A stretch of DNA of 64,000 nt from Burkholderiales bacterium (GCA_026399875.1 JAPLQF010000028.1:1-64000); one strand, 5' to 3'; numbered from the stretch's first letter, positions 19,795-29,386 are shown. The notes: generated from the sequence alone by a model not told the origin. Program-made: numbers and translations.

Positions 19795-19853
19795 GGCCGA
19801 TCCCGGCCGGTGCCCCGGGCAGACCGGCTGCAAGCTGCGGGATAATCGCCCGC

Positions 19854-21137
19854 ATGCCGACAATCAGACAGGTTCTTGCCGAGACGCTCGACGCCAGCTT
19901 CAAGGGCTTTGCGCCTGAGCGATCACCTTTCAGGGTCGAGCAGGCGGGTGCTGCCGATCTGCAACTGCTGCGCGGTGATCTGCCGATGCCGGTAGCGGTT
20001 CTGCGCGAATCGGCGCTTGTGCACAACGCCCAATGGTTTGCGCGTTTCGTTGCCGAGTCGGGTGTGAGCCTGTGCCCGCACGGCAAGACCAGCCTTGCGC
20101 CGCAACTCTTTGATGAGCAGTTGCGCGCCGGCGCCTGGGGCATCACGGTGGCCAATGTCCATCAGGGGCGGATCGCAGTCGAAGCCGGTGCCCTGCGGGT
20201 GCTGATGGCCAACCAGATCGCGACGGTTGCGGATGTCCGGCGCTGGAGTGCGCTCGCCAGCGCACATCCCGGCGTTCGATTCATCACGCTGGTCGATTCG
20301 ATGGCGCAGCTCGACATCTTGGTGCGCGGCGCACAGGGCGGCCCGCGGCTCGAGTTGCTGGTCGAGCTCGGCATTGCCGGCGGGCGCACCGGCTGTCGAG
20401 ACGATGAGCAGGCACTCGCTCTGGCGCGGGCGGTCGCCTCGCACGCCTGCCTGATGCTGGTCGGCGTCGAAGCCTATGAAGGCCTGAACATCACCGGCGA
20501 TTCGGTGCGCGATGCGCAACTGGTCGGCGCGTGGATGACCCGGCTTGGCGATCTGGCGCAGGCCTGCGAGCGCGAGGGCCTGTTCGAGGTCGACGAGGTG
20601 CTGATCTCGGCAGGCGGCTCGTCGGCCTACGATCTGATGGCGAAGACCCTGCGACCGGCGTTGTCGCGACCGGTCAGGCGGGTGCTGCGCAGCGGCTGCT
20701 ATCTGACACACGATGACGGCATGTATCGCCGCTTTGCCGCGTCTGTCGTTGAGCGTGGCCTGTATGCCAGCGTCGGCGAGCCGGGGCTTCGCGGTGCGCT
20801 CGAGGTCTGGGCGGCGGTGCAGTCACGGCCCGAACCCGATCGTGTGATCGTCACGCTCGGGCGTCGCGATGTCGGGACCGATGCCGATCTGCCGCTGGCC
20901 CTTCACTGGATGCGTCACGGCGACTCAGCACCCCGAGCCGCCCCCTCGCACTGGCGGGTCTTTGGTCATAACGATCAGCACGGCTATCTGCAGGTTGATC
21001 CGGCCGACACGCTTGCAGTGGGTGATCTGATCGGCTTTGGCGTCTCCCATCCCTGTACCACCTTCGACAAGTGGCGCCTGATCTGGGGCGTGGACGATGA
21101 CTATCGCGTGACCCGGGCGATCAGAACCTACTTCTGA
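19854..21137 (+). CDS. D-serine/D-threonine dehydratase-like PLP enzyme (alanine racemase N-terminal fold)
   Basis: The 427-residue fold-type III PLP enzyme resembles eukaryotic-type D-serine dehydratase and D-threo-3-hydroxyaspartate dehydratase. The PLP lysine is K78 in LCPHGKTSLAPQLF. The C-terminal HPC motif in FGVSHPCTTFDKWR matches the zinc-binding His-x-Cys of this family. The product would be a 2-oxo acid and ammonia from a D-hydroxy amino acid, but substrate preference is uncertain. It lies 59 bases after the BLUF gene on the same strand and could share its transcript. Its last ten bases overlap the convergent hydrolase gene. Confidence 0.9.
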   Translation: MPTIRQVLAETLDASFKGFAPERSPFRVEQAGAADLQLLRGDLPMPVAVLRESALVHNAQWFARFVAESGVSLCPHGKTSLAPQLFDEQLRAGAWGITVANVHQGRIAVEAGALRVLMANQIATVADVRRWSALASAHPGVRFITLVDSMAQLDILVRGAQGGPRLELLVELGIAGGRTGCRDDEQALALARAVASHACLMLVGVEAYEGLNITGDSVRDAQLVGAWMTRLGDLAQACEREGLFEVDEVLISAGGSSAYDLMAKTLRPALSRPVRRVLRSGCYLTHDDGMYRRFAASVVERGLYASVGEPGLRGALEVWAAVQSRPEPDRVIVTLGRRDVGTDADLPLALHWMRHGDSAPRAAPSHWRVFGHNDQHGYLQVDPADTLAVGDLIGFGVSHPCTTFDKWRLIWGVDDDYRVTRAIRTYF

Positions 21138-22303
21138 GGGGGCGCGCCGGAAGGGGTCGTCTGAAGGGGTCCTGACGGTGGCTTCGCAGAGGCCGGTGCG
21201 GCATCGACAGCACCCAGGACCCGTCGCCGCAGAAATGCCATGGCATCGCGTGCGGTGGTCATCGGGTCTTCTTCCATCGGCAGATGACCGAGATTGGGGT
21301 AGACGATCAGCTCGCTGTCCGCGATATCCTGCTTGAAGCGCTCGCCCATCGACAGCGGCACCCAGGTGTCCTGGGCACCCCACATGATCAGCGTCGGCAC
21401 CTTGAGCTGACGCAGCTGCTCCCAGCCGGTCGAGGGTGGTGCATTGCGGGCTCGGTCGCCGAGTGCAACCCGATTGCCGGGACGCCGCATCAGGTCGGAA
21501 TAGCGCGAGACAAGTTCGGGCGTGACCAGGCTGTCGTCAACATAGACGTCTTTCAGACTCCTGCCGACCGCCCCTTCGATCGGCGCCCAGCGCATCAGTT
21601 CGCTGATGACCGGCATGCTCGCAAGCTGCAGGGCGACCGCAGTGGTGGTCGACAGATTTTGCGGATACCCGGTGGCATCGATCAGGATCAGGCCGCTGAT
21701 GCGGTCGGGGCGGCGCAGCGCATAGCGCCAGGCAGCCTGACCACCGAGGCTGCTGCCCGCGATGACAAAGCGTTTCAGGCCTGCGGCATCGGCAAAGCGT
21801 TCGAGGAAATCGACGGTCGCGGCCGGCGAATAATCGCCCGAGGGATAGGGGCCGGTCAGCCCGAAGCCCGGCAGATCGAGCCTCACCACCCGCCACGAGG
21901 GCGACATCGCCTTGACCCAGCCCTCCCAGGTATGAAGCGACGATGCCGTGCCGTGCAGCAGCAGGATGGTCGGTGTGTCGTCGGGCGCCGGGCCGGAGGT
22001 GGGCCTGGGGGGCGTCGGGAAGGTCGATGCCCTGGGGGGAATCCCCGGGTTGGCTGCGGTCGGGCTGGCGGGGTTGGCAGCGCTGGCGGCGGTCGATGTG
22101 CCCGCTGCCGGCGATGAGGTGGGCGAGTCCTCCAGCGGTTTGCTGCCCAGCCCTTCGTCGCGCCAATGGACTTCGACGCCATCCATCGGCAGATAACGCG
22201 ATGGCGGCGCACCGTACTGGGCTTTCAGACTGGCGAGCGGCAGATCGGTCTGGCAGCCCGCCAGCACCAGCGTCATGCCAAGCAGAACGATCAGTCGATG
22301 CAT
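21128..22303 (-). CDS. Alpha/beta-hydrolase lipoprotein
   Basis: The predicted length is 391 residues from ATG 22303. The leader MHRLIVLLGMTLVLAGC is a lipoprotein signal with Cys17, so the enzyme is membrane-tethered in the periplasm. A proline/alanine/serine-rich linker (about residues 60-110) interrupts the start of the fold. The catalytic set is then visible: LLLHGTASS oxyanion region, nucleophile Ser in IAGSSLGGQA, Asp in MWGAQDTWVPL and His in NLGHLPMEED. The substrate is unknown. It starts two bases after the ABC ATPase stop and is probably the last gene of the peptide-transport operon. Confidence 0.88.
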   Translation of the reverse strand: MHRLIVLLGMTLVLAGCQTDLPLASLKAQYGAPPSRYLPMDGVEVHWRDEGLGSKPLEDSPTSSPAAGTSTAASAANPASPTAANPGIPPRASTFPTPPRPTSGPAPDDTPTILLLHGTASSLHTWEGWVKAMSPSWRVVRLDLPGFGLTGPYPSGDYSPAATVDFLERFADAAGLKRFVIAGSSLGGQAAWRYALRRPDRISGLILIDATGYPQNLSTTTAVALQLASMPVISELMRWAPIEGAVGRSLKDVYVDDSLVTPELVSRYSDLMRRPGNRVALGDRARNAPPSTGWEQLRQLKVPTLIMWGAQDTWVPLSMGERFKQDIADSELIVYPNLGHLPMEEDPMTTARDAMAFLRRRVLGAVDAAPASAKPPSGPLQTTPSGAPPQK

Positions 22304-22304
22304 A

Positions 22305-23558
22305 TCAGCTCCAGTCTTCTTCGATCGCATGACAGGCGACCTGCGAACCATCGGCACTGCTGCGCAGCAGCGGTCGTTCACTGCGGCACCGGTCACGTGC
22401 CAGCGGACAGCGCGGGTGAAAGGTACAACCCGATGGCGGACTCAGCGGATTCGGCACTTCGCCCGACACCGCGGTGCGCGTCTTGCCGCTGCCATCGATG
22501 ACAGGGATAGCATCGAGCAGCATCCGTGTGTAGGGATGCTGCGGCATCTCGAAGAGCCGGCGTTTGGGTGCCAGCTCGACGATCCGCCCGAGGTACATGA
22601 CACCCACCCGGTCGGCCACATGGTTGACCACCGCCAGATTATGCGAGATGAACAGGTAGGTCAGCCCATCGGCGCGTTGAATATCACGCATCAGGTTCAG
22701 GACCTGGGCCTGGACCGAGACATCGAGCGCCGAGGTGGGTTCGTCGCAGACCAGGAAATCCGGTCTGGAGGCCAGTGCCCGAGCAATCGACAGACGCTGC
22801 CGCTGGCCGCCTGAAAACTGATGCGGGTATTTCGCGGCATCGGCGCCCGACAGGCCGACCTGCCTGAGCAGCGCTTCGATGCGGGTCGCGATCGCGTCCT
22901 CGCCGGTCATCGTCCGATGAACGCGGATCGGCTCGGCAATGATGTCGGCGACTTTCCAGCGCGGATTCAGGCTGGCATAGGGATCCTGGAAAATCATCTG
23001 CAGCCGCGAACGCATCTGGCGTCCACCGGGGCGGCTCAGGTCTGACAGATCGACGCCGTCAAAGCGCACCTGGCCACGGCTGGGCTTGTAAAGTCCGACC
23101 AGCATCCGGGCAATGGTCGATTTGCCGCAGCCCGACTCGCCGACCAGGGCCAGCGTTTCGCCGCGCGCGATCTCGAAGCTCACATCGTCGACCGCATGCA
23201 GCAGCAGGCGGGGTTTGCCTTCGAGCAGCCGATTGAGCCAGGGCGGCGAGACGTCGAATGTTTTCGCGATCGAATCGACCACCACCAGGGGCGTGGCCGC
23301 AACGGGGCTTGGGGCCGTCGGCGCGTCGGAGGGCAGATTGACGGGCATGAGAAGCGATGCCGGCAGCGGGTGTGTCTGTACCGGCGAGTTGTCCTCGGGA
23401 GGCCGAGCGGGGGTCGGCGATGACGGCTCGCGCCCGACTCCAGATGACTCGCGCCCGCGCTCGGATGACTCGCGCCCGCGCTCGGATGACTCGCGCCCGA
23501 CTCCAGATGACTCGCGCCCGCGCTCGAGGTGCTCGCCGAAACGATCGATCAGACTCAT
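22305..23558 (-). CDS. Peptide ABC transporter ATP-binding protein (DppF/OppF-like) with a repetitive N-terminus
   Basis: The ABC domain begins near residue 88 and has Walker A GESGCGKST, signature FSGGQRQRLSIARAL, Walker B FLVCDEPTSALD and the C-terminal oligopeptide-transporter extension ending in CHAIEED. It powers peptide import with the DppD-like partner. Residues 10-44 are unusual, being a tandem repeat of a seven-residue unit RESS(E/G)(R/V)G, not part of the normal family, followed by a proline-rich spacer. The start at 23558 overlaps the stop of the upstream ATPase gene (ATGA). Translation may therefore truly begin before the repeats, although a later start would give a normal protein. 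Confidence 0.92.
   Translation of the reverse strand: MSLIDRFGEHLERGRESSGVGRESSERGRESSERGRESSGVGREPSSPTPARPPEDNSPVQTHPLPASLLMPVNLPSDAPTAPSPVAATPLVVVDSIAKTFDVSPPWLNRLLEGKPRLLLHAVDDVSFEIARGETLALVGESGCGKSTIARMLVGLYKPSRGQVRFDGVDLSDLSRPGGRQMRSRLQMIFQDPYASLNPRWKVADIIAEPIRVHRTMTGEDAIATRIEALLRQVGLSGADAAKYPHQFSGGQRQRLSIARALASRPDFLVCDEPTSALDVSVQAQVLNLMRDIQRADGLTYLFISHNLAVVNHVADRVGVMYLGRIVELAPKRRLFEMPQHPYTRMLLDAIPVIDGSGKTRTAVSGEVPNPLSPPSGCTFHPRCPLARDRCRSERPLLRSSADGSQVACHAIEEDWS
23427..23531. repeat. 21-bp tandem repeat, five units, inside the dppF-like gene
   Basis: Five head-to-tail units of 21 bp start with CTCGCGCCCG. Units 1 and 4 share the interior ACTCCAGATGA, units 2 and 3 share CGCTCGGATGA, and unit 5 is diverged. 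The A-B-B-A unit order shows duplication after two unit types existed. The unit length is a multiple of three, so copy-number change keeps the reading frame. Confidence 0.95.
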
Positions 23559-24562
23559 TCGACAGCCGGGACCGGTGCGTGGGCGCCGTGGCGCAGACAG
23601 GCTGCCATTGAACGGCCCGCTGTAACCAGTTCGGGGCGGACCGTGCGACAGTCATCGACCACCATCGGGCAGCGCGGATTGAAGGCGCAACCGGGCGGAA
23701 TTGCATTCAGGCGCGGCATCGCGCCGTCGATCTGTGCCAAGCGCTCGCGGGCATGGCCGATCAGCGGGATCGAACCCATCAGACCGACGGTGTAGGGGTG
23801 ATGCGGCCTGTGGATCACATCGGCGACCGGACCGATCTCGGCAATCCGTCCGGCATACATCACCGCCACCCGGTCGGCGGTCTCGGCGATCACGCCCATG
23901 TCGTGTGTCACCAGCATGATCGCCGTGCCGTGCTCCCGGCAAAGCCGCTTGAGCAGCGCAATGATCTGCGCCTGGATCGAGACGTCGAGCGCGGTGGTCG
24001 GCTCGTCGGCGACGATCAGCCGCGGCTCGGCGGCCAACGCAAGCGCAATCACGACCCGCTGGCGCATGCCGCCCGAGAACTGGTGCGGATAGTGATCAAA
24101 GCGCGCCGCGGCCGCCGGAATACCGGTGCTGTCGAGCAGCTCGATCGCGCGGCCGCGCGCCTGCGTCGGGTTCAGGTCGAGATGGGTGCGGATAGTCTCG
24201 ACCAGTTGCCGGCCGACCGTCTGAAGCGGGTCGAGTGAGGTCAGCGGATCCTGGAAGATGGCACCGATCTGCCGGCCCCGAATACGGCGCATCTGCGAGG
24301 GGTCGAGATTGTCGATGCGACGGCCGTCGAGCAGAATCTCGCCGCCCACGATGCGCCCGGGTGGCTCGAGCAGGCCGATGATGGCTGCCCCGGTGAGCGA
24401 CTTGCCCGCGCCCGACTCACCGACCACACCGAGCACCTCGCCCGGCGCAATCGAGAACGACACATCATCGATCGCCACCAGCGTGCCCCGCCGGGTGGTG
24501 AAGGCGACCCGCAGGTTTTTCACCTCGAGCAGAGGCGTCGCAATGATGCTCTGGCTGGTCAT
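23555..24562 (-). CDS. Peptide ABC transporter ATP-binding protein (DppD/OppD-like)
   Basis: The 335-residue ATPase has Walker [11 protein letters not shown]-loop region [11 protein letters not shown], signature [15 protein letters not shown], Walker [13 protein letters not shown] and the C-terminal oligopeptide/dipeptide extension with a cysteine cluster ([14 protein letters not shown]). That cluster is known in some Opp/Dpp ATPases to hold an Fe-S cluster. It works with the permeases encoded just upstream. It begins nine bases after the permease stop and overlaps the next ATPase by four bases. Confidence 0.95.
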   Translation of the reverse strand: MTSQSIIATPLLEVKNLRVAFTTRRGTLVAIDDVSFSIAPGEVLGVVGESGAGKSLTGAAIIGLLEPPGRIVGGEILLDGRRIDNLDPSQMRRIRGRQIGAIFQDPLTSLDPLQTVGRQLVETIRTHLDLNPTQARGRAIELLDSTGIPAAAARFDHYPHQFSGGMRQRVVIALALAAEPRLIVADEPTTALDVSIQAQIIALLKRLCREHGTAIMLVTHDMGVIAETADRVAVMYAGRIAEIGPVADVIHRPHHPYTVGLMGSIPLIGHARERLAQIDGAMPRLNAIPPGCAFNPRCPMVVDDCRTVRPELVTAGRSMAACLRHGAHAPVPAVE

Positions 24563-24571
24563 GATGCCAAC

Positions 24572-25504
24572 CTATTGCAGCCGCGGGTTGAGTGCATCGC
24601 GCAGCCAGTCGCCGAGCAGGTTGACCGACATGCACAGCAGGATCAGAGCCAGACCCGGAAAGACCACCAGCCACCACTCGCCCGAGTACAGAAAGTTGTT
24701 GCCGGTATTGATCATCGTGCCGAGCGATGGTGTGGTGGGCGGCACGCCTACGCCCAGAAACGACAGCGTCGCTTCGGTGATGATCGCGGTGGCGACATTG
24801 ATCGTGCCGATCACCAGCACCGGACCGAGCACATTGGGCAGCACATGGCGGCGCATGATTGCGAACGGCCCGACGCCGATCACCTGCGCAGCCTGCACAT
24901 ATTCGCGATGTTTTTCGACCATGGTCGATCCGCGCACCGTGCGGGCGTATTGAACCCAGTTGGCCAGTGCGATCGAGCCGATCAGGACGCCGATCGCCAG
25001 CGTCTCGAGGTTGGCGTTGCCCGGCAGCAGCGAGCGTGCCACGCCATTGATCAGGAGCGCGATCAGGATCGCCGGAAACGACAACTGCACATCGGCGGTC
25101 CGCATGATGAACGAATCGAGGCGCCCGCCCAGAAAGCCCGACAGCAATCCGAGCGTCACGCCCATCACCATGGCAAGCGCGACCGAGGCCAGCCCGACCA
25201 GCAGGGAGATGCGCGAGCCGTAGAGGATGGTCGAAAGCACGTCACGACCCTGGTCGTCGGTGCCTAACGGAAAGGCCGCCTGACCCTGTGCAACCCAGGC
25301 CGGCGGCAGCAGCGAATTATTGAGATCAAGCGTTGCCAGGTCGAAGGGATCGTGCGGCGCCAGCAGCGGCGCCAGCACCGAACCCAGGATCATCAATGCC
25401 GCGACGATGGCTGCGCCGACGGCCACAGGACTGCTTCGAAAGCTGTAGAAAATATCGCTGTCGAAAAACCGTCCTGCTGCCGAGGTGCTCACAGCGTCTG
25501 TCAC
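24572..25504 (-). CDS. Peptide ABC transporter permease (DppC/OppC-like)
   Basis: The 310-residue inner-membrane protein has a cytosolic N-terminus, a first helix at about 25-50, the binding-protein-dependent transport domain with LGTDDQGRDVLSTILYGSRISLLVG, and the EAA loop YVQAAQVIGVGPFAIMRRHVLPN. Five to six membrane segments are evident. The GTG start at 25504 overlaps the stop of the binding-protein gene (GTGA), indicating coupled translation. Confidence 0.95.
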   Translation of the reverse strand: MTDAVSTSAAGRFFDSDIFYSFRSSPVAVGAAIVAALMILGSVLAPLLAPHDPFDLATLDLNNSLLPPAWVAQGQAAFPLGTDDQGRDVLSTILYGSRISLLVGLASVALAMVMGVTLGLLSGFLGGRLDSFIMRTADVQLSFPAILIALLINGVARSLLPGNANLETLAIGVLIGSIALANWVQYARTVRGSTMVEKHREYVQAAQVIGVGPFAIMRRHVLPNVLGPVLVIGTINVATAIITEATLSFLGVGVPPTTPSLGTMINTGNNFLYSGEWWLVVFPGLALILLCMSVNLLGDWLRDALNPRLQ

Positions 25505-27069
25505 TTCACGACGGCCGTGCGATAAAGAATGATGTTGTCGCCGCGCTGATCGATGGTCACGTTCTTGCGCATTGCCCAGGCCAGCGCCTGCTGATGCAGC
25601 GGAATGTGGCCGAAATCGTCGGCGTGCAGTTTCATCGCCTCGGCGATCATCGCGTTGCGCTTGGCCGGATCGGTTTCGGTACCGATCTTGCTGGTCAGTT
25701 CGTCGAACTTGGCATTGGAATAGCTGCCCAGGTTGAAGACGCCCTGGCCGGTCGTCGGTGTGGCCATGATGTTGTAGAGCGTGTTGTGCACGTCATAGGT
25801 GGTCGGCGTCCAGCCGAGCAGATAGAACGAGGTGTTGCGCGACAGGATCTTGGGGAAGTAGGTGGCCTTGCTCTCGGCCTCGAGACTGACCTTGACGCCG
25901 ACCCGCGCCAGCATGCCGGCCACCGCCTGGCAGATCTCGCCATCGTTCACATAGCGATCGTTGGGGCAGTTCATTTTTACTTCGAAACCGTTGGGATAAC
26001 CGGCTTCGGCCAGCAGCTTCCTGGCGGCTTCCGGATCATAGGCAGCACGCCTGTTCTGGTCAGGCAGGAAACCGTTGACACCCGGGCCGACCATGAGATT
26101 GGTGGGCGTGGCCGCACCGCGCATGATGCGGGTCTTGATCGCTTCGATGTCGATTGCCTGGAAGAAGGCCTGACGCACGCGGCGGTCCTTGAAGGGGTTC
26201 TTGCCTTTGACATTGGAGTAGAGCAGCTCATCGCGCTTCTGATCCATGCCCAGGAAGATCGTGCGCAGCTCCGGGCCCTGCAGCACGGTGAGGTTGCTGT
26301 CCTGCTTCAGGCGCTCGACGTCCTGCACCGGCGCCGGCTGCATCAGGTCGATTTCGCCCGATTTGAGCGCCGCGACCCGGGTGGCGTCATTGCCGATCGG
26401 GGTCCAGACCACCTGGTCGACATTGCCTTCGATCTTGCCCCAGTACTGCTGGTTGCGGACCAGCACCGTACGCACACCCGGTTCGCGCGAACGCAGGCGG
26501 AAGGGGCCGGTGCCATTGGCACGCACCGAGGCGGCGTTCTCGACCCCCTTGCGCTTGTCGACCGGTTTGGCGGCGTTATTGGCCTCGCACCAGACTTTGC
26601 TCATCATCGACAGCGAGGTCAGCATCTCGGGAAGGATCGGCAGCGGCACGGTCGTGATGATCTCGATCGTGCGGTCATCGACCTTGCGGACTTCCTTGAC
26701 CTGGCCCACCGCGCCGCGCAGGTCGGAGCCGGCATCGGCTGCCCGCTGGAACGAGAAGACCACATCGTCTGCGGTGAAGGGCTGGCCATCGTGAAAGCTC
26801 ACACCGCGCCGCAGGGTAAAGACCCAGCTTGTGGGCGAGCTCTGTTTCCACTCGGTGGCCAGTGCCGGCTTGAGCGCGAGTTTGCTGTCACGGGTCACAA
26901 GTGGCTCGTAGACATTGGCGGTGAAGCCGAGCTGCGTCGTCTCGTTGAGCGAATGCGGGTCCATCGACAGCGCATCACCCTGGTCGGCGGTACGAAGGGT
27001 TGCGGCTTGCGAGGCGGACGCCAGCAGCGCGGCTGTCGCTGCAACGAGGAAGCGGGTTGATGGTTTCAA
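25501..27069 (-). CDS. Peptide ABC transporter substrate-binding protein (SBP family 5)
   Basis: The periplasmic protein has 522 residues with signal peptide MKPSTRFLVAATAALLASASQA, cleaved near residue 22. Family-5 features include DALSMDPHSLNETTQLGFTANVYEPL near the mature N-terminus, VFTLRRGVSFHDGQPFTADDVVFSF, and DRRVRQAFFQAIDIEAIK. It binds the peptide or peptide-like ligand, whose identity cannot be read from the sequence. It is placed between the two permease genes of the operon. Confidence 0.95.
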   Translation of the reverse strand: MKPSTRFLVAATAALLASASQAATLRTADQGDALSMDPHSLNETTQLGFTANVYEPLVTRDSKLALKPALATEWKQSSPTSWVFTLRRGVSFHDGQPFTADDVVFSFQRAADAGSDLRGAVGQVKEVRKVDDRTIEIITTVPLPILPEMLTSLSMMSKVWCEANNAAKPVDKRKGVENAASVRANGTGPFRLRSREPGVRTVLVRNQQYWGKIEGNVDQVVWTPIGNDATRVAALKSGEIDLMQPAPVQDVERLKQDSNLTVLQGPELRTIFLGMDQKRDELLYSNVKGKNPFKDRRVRQAFFQAIDIEAIKTRIMRGAATPTNLMVGPGVNGFLPDQNRRAAYDPEAARKLLAEAGYPNGFEVKMNCPNDRYVNDGEICQAVAGMLARVGVKVSLEAESKATYFPKILSRNTSFYLLGWTPTTYDVHNTLYNIMATPTTGQGVFNLGSYSNAKFDELTSKIGTETDPAKRNAMIAEAMKLHADDFGHIPLHQQALAWAMRKNVTIDQRGDNIILYRTAVVK

Positions 27070-27163
27070 GGGGTGTCTCCTAGTCCGGGATCAGGTGAGC
27101 GGCGTTGTCAGAAAGGATAGATGCGATGAATCGATTGGAACAGGGGTGCGTGAACAATGCCGG

Positions 27164-28147
27164 TCAATGGGACGATCCGGCGCGTTCGACGCGCAAACGC
27201 GGATCCACAACGAAATAGAGCAGGTCGACGACAAGGTTGATGGTAACGAAGATGAGCGCGATCAGGCACAGATAGGCCGCCATGATCGGGATGTCGGCCA
27301 CCTGCACCGACTGGATGAACAGCAGCCCCATGCCCGGCCACTGGAAAACGGTTTCGGTGATGATCGCAAAGGCAATGATCGCACCGAGCTGCAGGCCGGT
27401 GATCGTGATGACCGGCACCAGGGTATTGCGCAGCGCATGGCCGAAATAGACCGCGCGATCGGACAGACCTCGGGCACGCGCGAACTTGATGTAGTCGGTG
27501 CGCAGAACCTCGAGCATCTCGGCGCGCACCAGCCGCATGATCAGCGTCGTCTGAAAGAGGGCCAGCGTGATGGCCGGCAGGATGATATGCGCCCAGCCGT
27601 CGCGCCCCAGCAGCCCGGTCGACCACCAGCCGAGTGCCACGGTCTCGCCGCGTCCGAACGAGGGCAGCCAGCCGAGGATGACCGCGAAAACCAGAATCAG
27701 CAGAATGCCGATCAGGAAGGTGGGCAGCGACACCCCGATCAGCGAGACTGCCAGCAGCAGATTGGCCAGCCAGCCCTTGCGCCGCAAGGCGGTGTAGACG
27801 CCCATCGGTATGCCGATCACCAGCGCCAGCACCGCCGCGACGATCGACAGCTCCATGGTGGCCGGAAAGCGCTCTTTGAGAAGCGTCGAGACTTTACGAC
27901 TCTGCCGATAGGACATGCCGAAATCGCCCTGCACCGCCTGGCCTACGAATCGGGCGAACTGCACCGGGATCGGGTCGTCAAGGCCGAGATCGCGGCGAAG
28001 CTCTGCACGCTGCTCAGGCGTGGCGTCCTGGCCGACCATGGCCAGCACCGGGTCACCCACAAACTGAAAGAGCGAGAACGCGACGAAACCCACGACACCC
28101 ATCACGATGATCGACTGCATCAGACGACGAATGATGAACGCGATCAT
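27164..28147 (-). CDS. Peptide ABC transporter permease (DppB/OppB-like)
   Basis: The 327-residue inner-membrane protein has an N-terminal helix MIAFIIRRLMQSIIVMGVVGF, then GDFGMSYRQSRKVSTLLKERFPATMEL. The transport domain carries the EAA motif DYIKFARARGLSDRAVYFGHALRN, and ITETVFQWPGMGLLF lies near the C-terminus. All are typical of the DppB group. It lies 45 bases after the M20 peptidase gene and 94 bases before the binding-protein gene, which may have its own ribosome-binding region in that gap. Confidence 0.95.
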   Translation of the reverse strand: MIAFIIRRLMQSIIVMGVVGFVAFSLFQFVGDPVLAMVGQDATPEQRAELRRDLGLDDPIPVQFARFVGQAVQGDFGMSYRQSRKVSTLLKERFPATMELSIVAAVLALVIGIPMGVYTALRRKGWLANLLLAVSLIGVSLPTFLIGILLILVFAVILGWLPSFGRGETVALGWWSTGLLGRDGWAHIILPAITLALFQTTLIMRLVRAEMLEVLRTDYIKFARARGLSDRAVYFGHALRNTLVPVITITGLQLGAIIAFAIITETVFQWPGMGLLFIQSVQVADIPIMAAYLCLIALIFVTINLVVDLLYFVVDPRLRVERAGSSH

Positions 28148-28192
28148 CGTGGGCTCGGGCGCGGGCGGGGATGTGTTGCGATGAGGCGGGGC

Positions 28193-29386
28193 TCAGGAGA
28201 GCGGCAGGAAACGCTGCACCAGCCGGACCCAGTAGCTGCCGCCCAGCGGGATCAGCTCGTCGTTGAAGTCGTAGCTTGGGTTGTGAAGCATGCACGGGCC
28301 CATGCCATGGCCCGAGTCGCGGTGCGAGCCGTCGCCGTTGCCGATGAAGGCATAACAGCCGGCCTTGACCTGCAGCATGAAGGCGAAGTCTTCGGAGCTC
28401 ATGGTGGGTTCGCAGCTGGCATCGACATTTGCCTGCCCGACCAGCTCCTTCATGACGCTGGCGGCGAAGGCGGCCTGGGTGGCGTCGTTGATGGTGGGCG
28501 GATAGTTGCGGTGAAAGTGCATCGATCCGGTGGCGCCGAAGGCCGGCGGCAGTTGCTCGACCAGCGCCTTCATGCGCGATTCGACCAGATCGAGCGTCTC
28601 GATGCTGAAGGTGCGCACCGTGCCGCGGATCGAGGCCCTGTCTGGCACGATGTTGGTGGTCGTACCGGTGTGGATTTCAGTGACCGACAGGACCGCGGTG
28701 TCGATCGGACGCTTGTTGCGCGTGATGATCGATTGCAGTGCCTGCACAAGATGGGTGGCGACCAGCACCGGGTCGATGCCCAGATGGGGCATGGCGGCAT
28801 GCGTGCCCTTGCCCTGGATCGTGATCTCGAACTCGCTTGACGAGGCCATGATCGGGCCGGGCGTCAGGGCAAAGGTGCCGACCGCAATGCCGGGCCAGTT
28901 GTGAATGCCGAAGACCGCCTCGCAGGGAAAGCGTTCGAACAGGCCGTCGTCGATCATTCTCTTGGCGCCGGCGCCGCCTTCTTCGGCCGGCTGGAAGATG
29001 AAATGCACGATGCCGTCGAAGTCGCCGTGCAGGGTCAGCCAGCGCGCGCCGGCCAGCAGCATCGCGGTGTGTCCGTCGTGACCGCAGGCATGCATGCGGC
29101 CTTCGTGCCGCGAGGCATGATCGAAGGTGTTCTGTTCCTGCAGGGGCAGGGCGTCCATGTCGGCGCGCAGGCCGACCGACCGGGTCGAGGTGCCGCGGCG
29201 CAGGGTGCCCACGACGCCGGTGCCACCCACGCCGGTGGTGACCTCGATGCCCCAGGCAGCGAGTTTGGCCGCGACCAGGGCGGCGGTGCGGTGTTCCTGG
29301 TAGCAAAGCTCGGGATGCGCGTGGATATCGCGCCGGATCGCCTGGATTTCCGACTGCAGATCGAGGATTCCTTCTGCCAGCATCAT
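28193..29386 (-). CDS. M20 family metallo-amidohydrolase (hippurate hydrolase/aminoacylase-like)
   Basis: The start at ATG 29386 gives 397 residues. The M20D signatures are present: RRDIHAHPELCYQEHRTA at the N-terminus, LRADMDALPLQEQN, metal ligands in HACGHDGHTAMLL, FQPAEEGGAGAKRMIDDG, the dimerisation domain near 185-300, and TMSSEDFAFML at the C-terminus. The enzyme hydrolyses N-acyl amino acids or small peptides in the cytoplasm. As the first gene of the importer operon it probably processes the imported compound. The initiator lies 10 bases after a GGAG site. An ATG three bases later is an alternative. Confidence 0.93.
   Translation of the reverse strand: MMLAEGILDLQSEIQAIRRDIHAHPELCYQEHRTAALVAAKLAAWGIEVTTGVGGTGVVGTLRRGTSTRSVGLRADMDALPLQEQNTFDHASRHEGRMHACGHDGHTAMLLAGARWLTLHGDFDGIVHFIFQPAEEGGAGAKRMIDDGLFERFPCEAVFGIHNWPGIAVGTFALTPGPIMASSSEFEITIQGKGTHAAMPHLGIDPVLVATHLVQALQSIITRNKRPIDTAVLSVTEIHTGTTTNIVPDRASIRGTVRTFSIETLDLVESRMKALVEQLPPAFGATGSMHFHRNYPPTINDATQAAFAASVMKELVGQANVDASCEPTMSSEDFAFMLQVKAGCYAFIGNGDGSHRDSGHGMGPCMLHNPSYDFNDELIPLGGSYWVRLVQRFLPLS

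Noticed and set aside
23427..23531. CRISPR array
   Set aside because: The units are contiguous without unique spacers, are 21 bp and lie in frame within an ATPase gene, so this is a minisatellite.
26915..28840. 641-codon plus-strand open frame over the peptide importer genes
   Set aside because: It spans several well-identified minus-strand genes and their gaps, and its composition (Arg, Asp, His, Gln) is typical of an antisense shadow.
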